Positions 33,114 to 40,836 of a DNA stretch of 46,295 bases are shown here, piece by piece. The notes below the pieces were generated by a model. It saw nothing but the letters and a program-made list of their open reading frames with translations. It was not told the DNA's origin and searched no databases. The position numbers were made by a program, and so were the translations under genes. The DNA is from an uncultured Clostridia bacterium (GTDB taxonomy: Bacteria; Bacillota; Clostridia; Oscillospirales; CAG-272). The stretch lies in NCBI GenBank assembly GCA_947630625.1, contig CANRIL010000020.1, forward strand, positions 1-46,295, in the 5' to 3' direction. Each line of letters begins with the position of its first letter. Position 1 is the first letter of the stretch.

Positions 33114-33221
33114 CTTCGGCACCCGCTTTATTATGCTTCGCTGCGCCGAAAAAAACGGGAACCGATCCTTCGGCTCCCGCTTTATTATAATTTAAACTTC
33201 CTTCGCCGCGCCGAAATATCG
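33114..33221. repeat. Two tandem copies (54-bp period) of the dispersed short repeat
   Basis: CTTCGGCACCCGCTTTATTAT (33114-33134) recurs as CTTCGGCTCCCGCTTTATTAT (33168-33188). Each is followed by a TTCG-CGCCGAAA stretch (33137-33152 and 33202-33216). The right copy encodes, on the minus strand, the last residues of the lipid kinase (YFGAAKEV-stop). The left copy still encodes a similar FFGAAK string, so it looks like a duplicated gene end. Confidence 0.65.
33149..33180 (-). terminator. Terminator of the lipid-kinase gene
   Basis: On the minus strand CGGGAGCCG pairs with CGGTTCCCG across a 6-nt loop, followed by seven T. Confidence 0.85.
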
Positions 33222-34127
33222 GCACCCTTCGGGAACAATAATTTCGATCGCGCGGTTTATGCAGCGGATTTCGACTTCTTTGTACTCCCCGCCGAACTCG
33301 CCGTCCGTCGTCCACGGTATGCTCTCCTCGGACGTTATCTTCATCCACGAGGTCGAGAACCTGTACGCCTCAAAATCGTCTGCCTCTCGTTCGAGCAGCG
33401 CCTTCGCGAGCTTGTGCATCCGGCGCGCCGTCGACGGATTTTTAAATAGGATCGCCTCGAATTTTCCGTCGTCGAGCGAAACCTCGGAACGGAGCGGCAG
33501 CCGCATGCCGCCGACCGAGCGCGAATTTGACACGCCGCCGTAGACGAATTCGCCCGCAAGCGAGCCGCCGTCGTATTCGATCTTCATCTTGTACGGGCGA
33601 AGCGCGAGATGCAGCCTTGAAGCGCCGTGGAAGAAATACGCCACCTTGCCGAATAAATTTTTCATCTTCTGCGGCGTGCTGTACGAAGTATCAGTGAACG
33701 TGCCGAACGCGGCGACGTACACGAACGGCTTCTGCCCGAGCATCCCGATGTCGCACCCGCGGGCGACGCCTTTGACAATAACGTCAGCCGCGTCGGGCAT
33801 ATTCGTCGGAATATCGTGGCTCCGTGCAAAATCGTTTACAGTCCCGGCGGGGATGTAGCCGAGCAGCGGGACTTTTTTCCCGCCGTTTTTCATCAGCATA
33901 AGCGCGTTCGCCGCCTCATTCAGCGTGCCGTCGCCCCCGGCGACCGCCACAACGTCGTACCGACTGCCCTTTTCGATGATTATCTCGGTCAGGTGTCCCT
34001 TGCGCTGCGTCGTCTCGACAGTAACCTCGAAGCCGCCGACGACAAGGCGGTCTATAATGGCAAGCAGATGGCGTTCCGTTCCGGTTATACCGGCGACGGG
34101 ATTTGTCAGCAGCAAAAGCTTTTTCAT
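33192..34127 (-). CDS. Diacylglycerol/lipid kinase family protein (YegS/BmrU-like)
   Basis: 311 residues. DAGK catalytic domain with NPVAGITG at the N terminus, the nucleotide-binding GGDGTLNEAANAL (64-76) and the later GYIPAGTVNDFARS. The C-terminal beta domain includes GGVSNSRSVGGMRLP and DGKFEAILFKNPS. It phosphorylates diacylglycerol or related lipids at the membrane, feeding phospholipid recycling. It ends inside a duplicated 54-bp repeat that carries its stop. Monocistronic. Confidence 0.9.
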   Translation of the reverse strand: MKKLLLLTNPVAGITGTERHLLAIIDRLVVGGFEVTVETTQRKGHLTEIIIEKGSRYDVVAVAGGDGTLNEAANALMLMKNGGKKVPLLGYIPAGTVNDFARSHDIPTNMPDAADVIVKGVARGCDIGMLGQKPFVYVAAFGTFTDTSYSTPQKMKNLFGKVAYFFHGASRLHLALRPYKMKIEYDGGSLAGEFVYGGVSNSRSVGGMRLPLRSEVSLDDGKFEAILFKNPSTARRMHKLAKALLEREADDFEAYRFSTSWMKITSEESIPWTTDGEFGGEYKEVEIRCINRAIEIIVPEGCRYFGAAKEV

Positions 34128-34257
34128 TTAAAGACTCACCTCCCAGGTCCCGCAGGCACAAATTTCCCCTTTTATAAAGATATCATAATTATACACACTT
34201 TGCGTATGCTTTTCAATATGTCAAATATAAAGTTTCTGTAAACTATTTCGGCGAAAG

Positions 34258-34286
34258 TTGCTTTTCTTTCATACATAGTGTATAAT
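34258..34286 (+). promoter_or_regulatory. Promoter of the amidase gene
   Basis: TTGCTT (34258-34263), a 17-bp spacer, TATAAT (34281-34286), 41 nt before the start codon. Confidence 0.75.
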
Positions 34287-34326
34287 CATATCACGTCATA
34301 AAATATCGAATCATGAAGGTTACCAT

Positions 34327-35022
34327 ATGAAACCGTCCGGCAAAAGACCGTCACGCAAGATAAGCGGAAATCAGCGGGCAGCGCTCGTCGTTGCCGCTTC
34401 CGTAGTGCTCGCCGTTCTGGCGATAGTCGGCGTCGTTTATACTGTCGCTTACATAGTCGGCGACCCGGACTCCGGGAACGTGGGCAGCGGCACCGAAACA
34501 GTGCGCAATATCGACAACGAAGGCAGCACGGTCGAGCTGCCGGACTGGATTGACGTTGAGCTTCTGCCCGTCAACGAATTCTCCCGCCCGGGCGAGCCGA
34601 CGGATGAAATCGTCGGGATCGTCATCCACTATGTCGGAAATCCGGGCACATCCGCGATGGCGAACCGCAATTATTTTGCCGGTCTTGCGCAGTCCGGCGC
34701 GACATATGCGAGCAGCAATTTCATCGTCGGACTCGACGGTGAGGTGATCGAATGCGTCCCGCTCGGGGAGGTCGCGTACTGCTCCAACAACCGCAACCAC
34801 GACACTATCTCCATCGAATGCTGCCACCCCGACGAAACGGGCGAGTTCACGGATGAAACTTACGATTCTCTCATAAAGCTCTGCCGTTATCTCGTCGAGA
34901 TCTACGATATCAAGCCCGAAAACGTGATCCGCCACTACGACGTGACCGGAAAGCTCTGCCCCCTCTTCTACGTCGAACACGAGGACGCGTGGGCTGACCT
35001 TGTCACCGATATTTTCTCATAA
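34327..35022 (+). CDS. Membrane-anchored N-acetylmuramoyl-L-alanine amidase (Amidase_2)
   Basis: 231 residues. An N-terminal basic stretch and one membrane helix (about 18-44) are followed by a linker and an Amidase_2/PGRP domain. Zinc ligands are visible as H101 (IVIHYVG), H203 (IRHYDVTGK) and C211 (LCP), the T7-lysozyme pattern. VEYE-type loops are replaced by GEVAYCSNNRNHDTISIECC, typical of clostridial members. It cleaves the bond between MurNAc and L-Ala outside the membrane. It has its own promoter and terminator. Confidence 0.9.
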   Translation: MKPSGKRPSRKISGNQRAALVVAASVVLAVLAIVGVVYTVAYIVGDPDSGNVGSGTETVRNIDNEGSTVELPDWIDVELLPVNEFSRPGEPTDEIVGIVIHYVGNPGTSAMANRNYFAGLAQSGATYASSNFIVGLDGEVIECVPLGEVAYCSNNRNHDTISIECCHPDETGEFTDETYDSLIKLCRYLVEIYDIKPENVIRHYDVTGKLCPLFYVEHEDAWADLVTDIFS

Positions 35023-35039
35023 AACAGGACAAAACATAA

Positions 35040-35071
35040 GGGGACACCCACAGCGGCGTCCCCATTTTTTA
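35040..35071 (+). terminator. Amidase terminator
   Basis: GGGGAC (35040-35045) pairs with GTCCCC (35058-35063), followed by ATTTTTT. Confidence 0.85.
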
Positions 35072-35194
35072 TGCTGCCTAAGCGAAAGCTCATATCTGCG
35101 GCGTTTGGGATCAGTCCGCGTGAAGAATACTAAATCCACCCCGCCAACTTTTATCCCCTTTTTATGCTCCCATAGCCTTCCGCCGAGAGACATT

Positions 35195-36796
35195 TCACTC
35201 GCCCTTGCGCCCCTTGACCTTTTCGCTGTACATAGAGATTATTTCGTCTTTTGTCAGATGAAATTTTTCGGCGATGTCTATGGCGTAGCTGTGCCCGTAT
35301 TTGCCGCCGCGCTCGATCCTGTATGTGCGGTCATGTGTCCCCTCGTCGAGCCTTGCGGTCAGATTGCAGATGCGCGACTTCCTGCCGCTCTGATCCCTGT
35401 CCGCAAGCTCGCAAAGGCCGTGAAGGTGCGTCGTGCAAATGCCCTTTACGCCGATGACGGAATATGCCGTCAGTATCTCGCCCGCTAAAGTGACCGCCTC
35501 GTCGGCGCTCGTGCTCGACAGCGCCTCGTCAAAGAGGAACAAACTCTCCGGCGTTATCCTCTCGCTTATCTTCTGCATCGCCTCGCACTCGCCCGCGAGC
35601 CGTCCGTTTCTGTACGCGCGGTCAGCGTGATTGTCGACGAAGTGCGTATATATCCCGTCGACCGGACAAATCTCGGCATGGCTTGCCGGAAGCGGTATTC
35701 CGAGATGCAGCATCGCATACAAAAGTCCGACCGATCTCGTATATATCGACTTGCCTCCCTGATTCGGTCCCGTTAAAATATATATCCGATCCCCGCCGAA
35801 TTGCAGATCGTTTTTAATTACGCGCGGGGCGGAGCCGTTCAGCAAAAGTATCGGGTGGTATAGGTCGCGCACATCGTCGGTGTCTGAAAAGATCGGCTTG
35901 CAGAAATGCCCGCCTGCCTTCTTTATCTTCATCAGCTCCTTCGTAACGGACGTTACAAACTGCCATTCGGGCAAAAGGCAGAACAGGCCGTCAAGATTAT
36001 CGACCACATATTTTTTGATAGTCCGCTCCCATGATTGAAGCGACGGAGTCAATATTTTGTTGAGCGCGTTATAAAGCGCGAATCTGAGCGTCGCCGCCTC
36101 CTGCTCCGTCAGCCCTTTTGTCGTCGGTATGAGCGGAGCCGAGCAGGTGTATTCGTCGTCCTTGAAATCGAGGCGCAGTATTTTGTCTATCAACACGCCG
36201 GACTTGAAATTAACGTCGTTTATCTTGACGACTCCCGCCTCAATAGGCTTCATCTGCGCGGTCAGATTGACGCCGATAGTGACGCTTTTTGCCGTTCTTA
36301 TAACGTGCGATTGCTTTTTCAGCTCTTCCCGCAGCCTCGGATATTCTTCCGAAGAATAAATTTCCGCGATCTCGTCTTTCAGCCTGTTTAAAAACGCGCC
36401 TTTGACATTGTGCCCGGCAAAGAGCGTCCGCATCGACTCGATATACTGCACATACATTTCGAGCTCCTTGACGCTGTAAAGCGAAAGCTCGCTCGACTGA
36501 CCGACGGCGTTCTTCTCCTGCTTAAGCTTAAATATGTCCGCAAGCGCCGCAAATCCGTCAGATAATCCGTAAAACAGCTCCGGCTCCTGAAGAAATTCGA
36601 AGAACATGTCGCAGCGGTCAATGATCGTCTGCCGGTCGACTGTGAAATATTCCCTTATATCGCGCTCCGTTATCCCCGTGACAAAATCAGAGGCGAGATA
36701 AAACAGATCGCCGAGGTCGAGGTCATCTATAAAATCAAAACTGTCAAATGATCTTCTCGTGTCGCTTTCCGACCACAAAATACTGACTTTGTTCAT
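35195..36796 (-). CDS. MutS-like ATPase lacking the mismatch-recognition domain
   Basis: 533 residues. The C-terminal half is a MutS domain V ATPase: Walker A YILTGPNQGGKSIYTRSVGL (around 342), DNHADRAYRNGRLAGECEAM (the signature region), Walker B SLFLFDEALSSTSADEA and THLHGLCEL. The N-terminal half is helical, like the MutS core/lever domains; there is no domain I or connector as in MutS1, and no Smr domain as in MutS2. The role is therefore probably not classical mismatch repair. GGAGG precedes the ATG. It follows a small membrane protein gene by 12 nt. Confidence 0.82.
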   Translation of the reverse strand: MNKVSILWSESDTRRSFDSFDFIDDLDLGDLFYLASDFVTGITERDIREYFTVDRQTIIDRCDMFFEFLQEPELFYGLSDGFAALADIFKLKQEKNAVGQSSELSLYSVKELEMYVQYIESMRTLFAGHNVKGAFLNRLKDEIAEIYSSEEYPRLREELKKQSHVIRTAKSVTIGVNLTAQMKPIEAGVVKINDVNFKSGVLIDKILRLDFKDDEYTCSAPLIPTTKGLTEQEAATLRFALYNALNKILTPSLQSWERTIKKYVVDNLDGLFCLLPEWQFVTSVTKELMKIKKAGGHFCKPIFSDTDDVRDLYHPILLLNGSAPRVIKNDLQFGGDRIYILTGPNQGGKSIYTRSVGLLYAMLHLGIPLPASHAEICPVDGIYTHFVDNHADRAYRNGRLAGECEAMQKISERITPESLFLFDEALSSTSADEAVTLAGEILTAYSVIGVKGICTTHLHGLCELADRDQSGRKSRICNLTARLDEGTHDRTYRIERGGKYGHSYAIDIAEKFHLTKDEIISMYSEKVKGRKGE

Positions 36797-36808
36797 CCTG
36801 CGCCTCCT

Positions 36809-37123
36809 CTATATCAGGGATAATATAAAATACATCAGTGCAGCTGACAACGGGATACATAAGATCGGCACGGCGACTAAATAGAATTTGGAATAATATG
36901 CGCTCCATACTTTGCAGAACAGATAGTAAAAATACATCCAGAACATCATGACCGGTATCGTGATCAGCGCGATCAGGTAGTTGAACGTGACCCCGATAAG
37001 CAATATTTCCGCAAAATACAGTATCGCCGCCGTTATGAGCAGCCTTCTTCGCGGCGGCAGGATCAATAAAATCTCATCGCCCTGCGCTTCCGCTCTTAAG
37101 CCAAGATCGACTAATCTGTTCAT
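36809..37123 (-). CDS. Small multi-pass membrane protein
   Basis: 104 residues. After a polar N terminus (MNRLVDLGLRAEAQGDEILL) come three hydrophobic segments (about 28-46, 50-70 and 80-103), with a basic PPRRR before the first. No family recognised. It is 12 nt upstream of the MutS-like gene on the same strand, so the two probably share a transcript. Confidence 0.65.
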   Translation of the reverse strand: MNRLVDLGLRAEAQGDEILLILPPRRRLLITAAILYFAEILLIGVTFNYLIALITIPVMMFWMYFYYLFCKVWSAYYSKFYLVAVPILCIPLSAALMYFILSLI

Positions 37124-37171
37124 AGTTCATTGCCCCTTTAAAAATTCCCGATGCAGATAAACTAATGAAAA

Positions 37172-37219
37172 CGCCGCCGCGTGACTGCGCGGTTCTCGTG
37201 CGAGTACAACGCGGCGGCG
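37172..37219. other. GC-rich inverted repeat
   Basis: A perfect 10-bp stem CGCCGCCGCG (37172-37181) / CGCGGCGGCG (37210-37219) with a 28-nt loop. It lies between the 3' end of the alpha-galactosidase gene and the 5' end of the membrane-protein gene, both on the minus strand. It may end galactosidase transcription, although no T-run is present. Confidence 0.5.
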
Positions 37220-37263
37220 CTGCAATTTACAAACCCGCCGCCCGACTTCGGGACGGGGGAAGA

Positions 37264-38580
37264 TTACTTAAGCCTATATATAACGCTTCCGTGCGCCGGA
37301 AGAGCCGCCGACACGACCTCACCCGCGACGCCCGCCGACGCGTGCGCCCAAAGATCGCGCATCTGCCTGCCGCGTATGTCGAATTCGTCTATATCGGACG
37401 CGTTGACGGTGACGATGCTCTCCTCGTTTCTGAGGTTAAAGAGCGCGAGATAATATGCCCCGCCGCCGTCGGAACCATCGTCGTGCGAATACCACGCGGC
37501 GGCGCGCCGCGTCCTGTATATCTGATTCGGCGCGAACGAATGCTTGTTGAGGCGGAGGACTTCCTCATTCGTCAGAAGTCCGAGCGTGAATTCGTCGTTG
37601 TCGCGCAGCTCCGCGCCGACGATCAGGGGCGAACGGAATATGCTCCAGAGATTCATCATCGTGAGCTGTTCGTCGTGCGTCATGCGGCAGTAGTTGTCGC
37701 CCGCGCGGTTGTTGCAGTTGATGTGTCCGAACGGCAGCATGTCGCAGTCCGGCCAGACGCCGTTTCCGCCTCTGCCCTGCCACGTCTCGCAGCGTTCAAA
37801 CATGTGCTCGACCGCCGTCCAGTTGTCCCAGACATCGTTTGTCAACCTCCACATGTTCGCGTTCTTCGCAAACATCCACGCGTACTCGATCGGCGCGGGA
37901 CCCGGCGAGAGCGAAAGCGTTATCGGACGCCCGCACTTCATTATCGCGCGGTGTATCATTTCGATCTCGGCGACGCCCGGCATCGGCCCGTGCCTGTGCG
38001 CCTCGTGCGCGACGGCTCCGGTGACGGCGATATCGTCCACCTTGACGAAATCGACTCCCCATGACGCGTAAAGCTCAAAGAGCGAGTCGTAATACGCCTG
38101 CGCGCCCGGCGAACGAACGTCAACTCCGTACATGTCGGAGTTCCACCCGCAGACGGAGAACGGGTCGCCGACCTTATCCGCCGTCAGCTCCGTCCCCTTG
38201 ATCTTCGTTTTCTGATATATCGCCTGCCGCGGTATGCCGCGCATTATATGTATCCCGAATTTCAGCCCCATACCGTGTATCTTTTCGGCGATCGGCAAAA
38301 AGCCCTTGCCACCCGCCGACGACGGGAAGCGGTTCGGCGCGGGGATGAGGCGCGAATATTCGTCCATGCAAAGCGGCGCGTTCGGCGTGTACATCGTATC
38401 AAACGCGCGCGGTTCGCTCCACTGTATATCGCACGTGACGAGGTCCCACCCGAATTTAAGCAGGTGCTCCTTCATATATTCGGCGTTGCCGAGAAGCTCA
38501 TCCTCGGTGACTGCCGCGCCGTAGCAGTCCCAGCTGTTCCACCCCATCGGCGGGGTCGGCGCAAAATCAGTATGTTTCAT
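37264..38580 (-). CDS. GH27 alpha-galactosidase
   Basis: 438 residues without a signal peptide, so probably cytoplasmic. The N terminus APTPPMGWNSWDCYG is the GH27 opening. The nucleophile Asp lies in VDFVKVDDIAV (about 180) and the acid/base Asp in RLTNDVWDNW (about 250). A C-terminal beta-sandwich ends with GSVIYRLK. It removes alpha-linked galactose (or related residues) from oligosaccharides imported by the cell; N-acetylgalactosaminidase activity cannot be excluded. Single gene; no transporter or regulator is adjacent. Confidence 0.9.
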   Translation of the reverse strand: MKHTDFAPTPPMGWNSWDCYGAAVTEDELLGNAEYMKEHLLKFGWDLVTCDIQWSEPRAFDTMYTPNAPLCMDEYSRLIPAPNRFPSSAGGKGFLPIAEKIHGMGLKFGIHIMRGIPRQAIYQKTKIKGTELTADKVGDPFSVCGWNSDMYGVDVRSPGAQAYYDSLFELYASWGVDFVKVDDIAVTGAVAHEAHRHGPMPGVAEIEMIHRAIMKCGRPITLSLSPGPAPIEYAWMFAKNANMWRLTNDVWDNWTAVEHMFERCETWQGRGGNGVWPDCDMLPFGHINCNNRAGDNYCRMTHDEQLTMMNLWSIFRSPLIVGAELRDNDEFTLGLLTNEEVLRLNKHSFAPNQIYRTRRAAAWYSHDDGSDGGGAYYLALFNLRNEESIVTVNASDIDEFDIRGRQMRDLWAHASAGVAGEVVSAALPAHGSVIYRLK

Positions 38581-38650
38581 GTCGAATGCCTTTCTTTTTA
38601 TATAAAATATACGCGTTTTTTAATTGATTTTTTCGGGAAATTCCGCGGGT

Positions 38651-39427
38651 TCAGGCGTTCGCCCGGCGCTTTTCGTGCCCGCCGCCCGACCGGAACCGGG
38701 CGCGCAGGATGAAGTATAGATAAACCGCCCTCAGAGCCGTGCTGAGCATATATATCGCCGAGAGCCCCGCCAAGGTTCCGGCAGGGATCTCTTCCACGCC
38801 GATAAAGTCCTCCCCAAGCGGCAAAGACGAGGTCGCGGCGAGGATGAAGATCAGAACGACGAGCCCGATGGCGTAAAGACCGAGAAATCCGAGAATGAAC
38901 CTTCGGCGGCCGCGCCGTCCCTTCGGTTCATGCGCCGCCGCAGTCGATGCCAGAGATAAAGAGAGATAAAGCACGGCGGAGAGAAACGACATCGACGATG
39001 CGAACGACATTATGACCGAGGTGAGCATCGCGGTGGACGCGAATATCGCAATCGCCGAGGCGACCGATGCGGCGGCAGCCGCCGCAAAGCAAGACAGCGC
39101 CGCCGTGCCCGGTTTCACGTGCGCGCGCTTTTTCGCGTCAACACATGAAAACGGCTCCTCCGAATGCGCGATAAACGAAGCTTCGGCGACGCACGGGACG
39201 ATCACGGACGCCGCAAGCGTGGCTGCCGCCGCGCAGTATACCGCATACGCGAACGGAGCGCCCCAAAACGACGCCGCGCCCGCCGAGGCAAACACAAACG
39301 CCAAAGCGATCGGGACGGGAATAAAGAATCTTTTCAACGCGCGCAAAAAAAGGGAACCGAATCCGCAAAGCCTCATCTGAGGCGGCGCTTCCCGCGGCGT
39401 CTTTTTTCTTTTGTGCTTCTTTGCCAT
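38651..39427 (-). CDS. Multi-pass membrane protein
   Basis: 258 residues from ATG 39427 (GAGGGAC upstream); the frame extends to 39523 without a site. A basic N terminus (MAKKHKRKKTPREAPPQ) is followed by about six hydrophobic, Ala/Ser-rich segments (VPIALAFVFASAGAASF, then AVYCAAAATLAASVIVP, and others to GLSAIYMLSTALRAVYLYF). No family recognised. It has its own transcription unit; the 275-bp gap upstream (39428-39703) holds only the promoter of the next gene on the other strand. Confidence 0.7.
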   Translation of the reverse strand: MAKKHKRKKTPREAPPQMRLCGFGSLFLRALKRFFIPVPIALAFVFASAGAASFWGAPFAYAVYCAAAATLAASVIVPCVAEASFIAHSEEPFSCVDAKKRAHVKPGTAALSCFAAAAAASVASAIAIFASTAMLTSVIMSFASSMSFLSAVLYLSLSLASTAAAHEPKGRRGRRRFILGFLGLYAIGLVVLIFILAATSSLPLGEDFIGVEEIPAGTLAGLSAIYMLSTALRAVYLYFILRARFRSGGGHEKRRANA

Positions 39428-39569
39428 ATCAGTCCCTCGCCCGCCGTCCTGTACGTTTAATATTTTACCATAAAACCCCCCGCCCGGCAAGGCTTTTTTT
39501 GATCTCCCGCGCGGTCGGCGCACGCGGCGGTATAATTATAAACAATATGTTAAAACCTGTCGAAAAGTC

Positions 39570-39597
39570 TTGACAAACATATTTTTAAATGTATAAT
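39570..39597 (+). promoter_or_regulatory. Promoter upstream of the phosphodiester glycosidase gene
   Basis: TTGACA (39570-39575), a 16-bp spacer, TATAAT (39592-39597). The 5' leader is about 100 nt long; no clear hairpin terminator was found in it. Confidence 0.78.
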
Positions 39598-39703
39598 GAA
39601 ATCATAAGTTTCAGCTTTGAACGATTTGTATGCTGCCAAGAAAAACATAGCAAACATACATAGTGCGCCGCGGGTAAAAATAATATAGCGGGGAGGATAT
39701 GTC

Positions 39704-40819
39704 ATGAAAAGCAAACGGGCTAAAAAAATTCTTAAATATTCCGGCAGGATCGCTCTGTTCGTGCTCACTCTGCTCGTCGCGCTTGTGATCGGGCTTTATT
39801 CGATCATGTTCGTCCTCGCGAAGGGTCCCTCGCCGACGGCGCGCGACCTCTTTGTACGCAGCGTCATGGAGACATCCGCCGCGAAATTTCTCGCCCGCAT
39901 GTATTTTTCCGAAGAAGAGATAAATGAAATTCTCGACATGGGCGACGACGACAATATAAAGACTGACCCCGGCATGATAACGATCCCGGGCGGCGACAAA
40001 AACAACGGCGAGGCAGAAACGCGCCCGCCGTTCGGCACGTTTGAAACGGTCGGTCCTGATGAGACGGGCGAACAGACGCCGCCGGAAACGACGCCGCCCG
40101 AAACGACAGAACCTGTCGACGAAGGGGTCGAGGTCATCGACATAAAGGGCGCGACATACGACGGAAAGCTGATAATAATCAGCGACCCCGCGCGCGTAAA
40201 AGTCGGGCTGCTCGACAATTACGGCGAGGGCTACAAGGGAAAATCGCTCCGCACCTTCATCTCCGAAAACGGCGCGCTCGGCGGGATCAACGCCGGCGGC
40301 TTTGACGACCCGAGCGGTTCCGGCTCCGGCTCGATACCGGACGGCATCGTCATCAAGGGCGGGCAGATCGCATGGGGGAGCGCCTCAAAAAAATACCGCT
40401 GCGTCATCGGATTTGACAAAAATCACATCCTACACGTCGGAAATATGACAGGACAACAGGCGCTCGACGCCGGGATCGTCGACGGCCTCAGCTTCGCTTT
40501 AGGTCCCGTCCTGATCGTCAACGGCGTCCCCGAAAATACGAAACGCAAGCTCGGCGGCGGTCTGAATCCGCGCACCGCGATAGGTCAGCGCGCCGACGGC
40601 GCGGTCCTCATGCTCGTCATAAACGGGCGGCAGGCGAACTCTCTCGGCGCGACATACGACGACATGTGCAATATTTTCGCGAGCTACGGTGCCGTAAACG
40701 CCGCGAACCTCGACGGCGGCTCGTCCTCGCTCATGATATATAAGGACGAAACGCTGACGACGAGCGCGTACCTGTTCGGCGAACGAAGGCTGCCGGATGT
40801 CTTCCTTATCATGCCGTGA
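39704..40819 (+). CDS. Phosphodiester glycosidase (NAGPA domain) family membrane protein
   Basis: 371 residues. One N-terminal membrane helix (about 13-36) and a Thr/Pro/Glu-rich linker (ETTPPETTEP) lead to a NAGPA domain (about 145-371): GALGGINAGGFDD, PDGIVIKGGQI, GLNPRTAIGQRADGAVLMLV and AVNAANLDGGSSSLMIYK. The family cleaves GlcNAc-1-phosphodiester-type bonds in wall or exopolysaccharides. It faces outward. GGGGAGG is 7 nt before the ATG. Its stop overlaps a GTG of the next frame, and the TcaA-like gene follows 17 nt later, so the two are an operon. Confidence 0.88.
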   Translation: MKSKRAKKILKYSGRIALFVLTLLVALVIGLYSIMFVLAKGPSPTARDLFVRSVMETSAAKFLARMYFSEEEINEILDMGDDDNIKTDPGMITIPGGDKNNGEAETRPPFGTFETVGPDETGEQTPPETTPPETTEPVDEGVEVIDIKGATYDGKLIIISDPARVKVGLLDNYGEGYKGKSLRTFISENGALGGINAGGFDDPSGSGSGSIPDGIVIKGGQIAWGSASKKYRCVIGFDKNHILHVGNMTGQQALDAGIVDGLSFALGPVLIVNGVPENTKRKLGGGLNPRTAIGQRADGAVLMLVINGRQANSLGATYDDMCNIFASYGAVNAANLDGGSSSLMIYKDETLTTSAYLFGERRLPDVFLIMP

Positions 40820-40836
40820 AAAAGAGGAACGCTCAC

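Noticed and set aside
33097..33348. Separate minus-strand protein with NYNKAG repeats
   Set aside because: It arises from reading the duplicated gene-end repeat and terminator out of frame; no ribosome site.
37172..37219. Replication or partition origin at the GC-rich palindrome
   Set aside because: A single hairpin with no DnaA boxes, iterons or AT-rich region; more likely a weak terminator.
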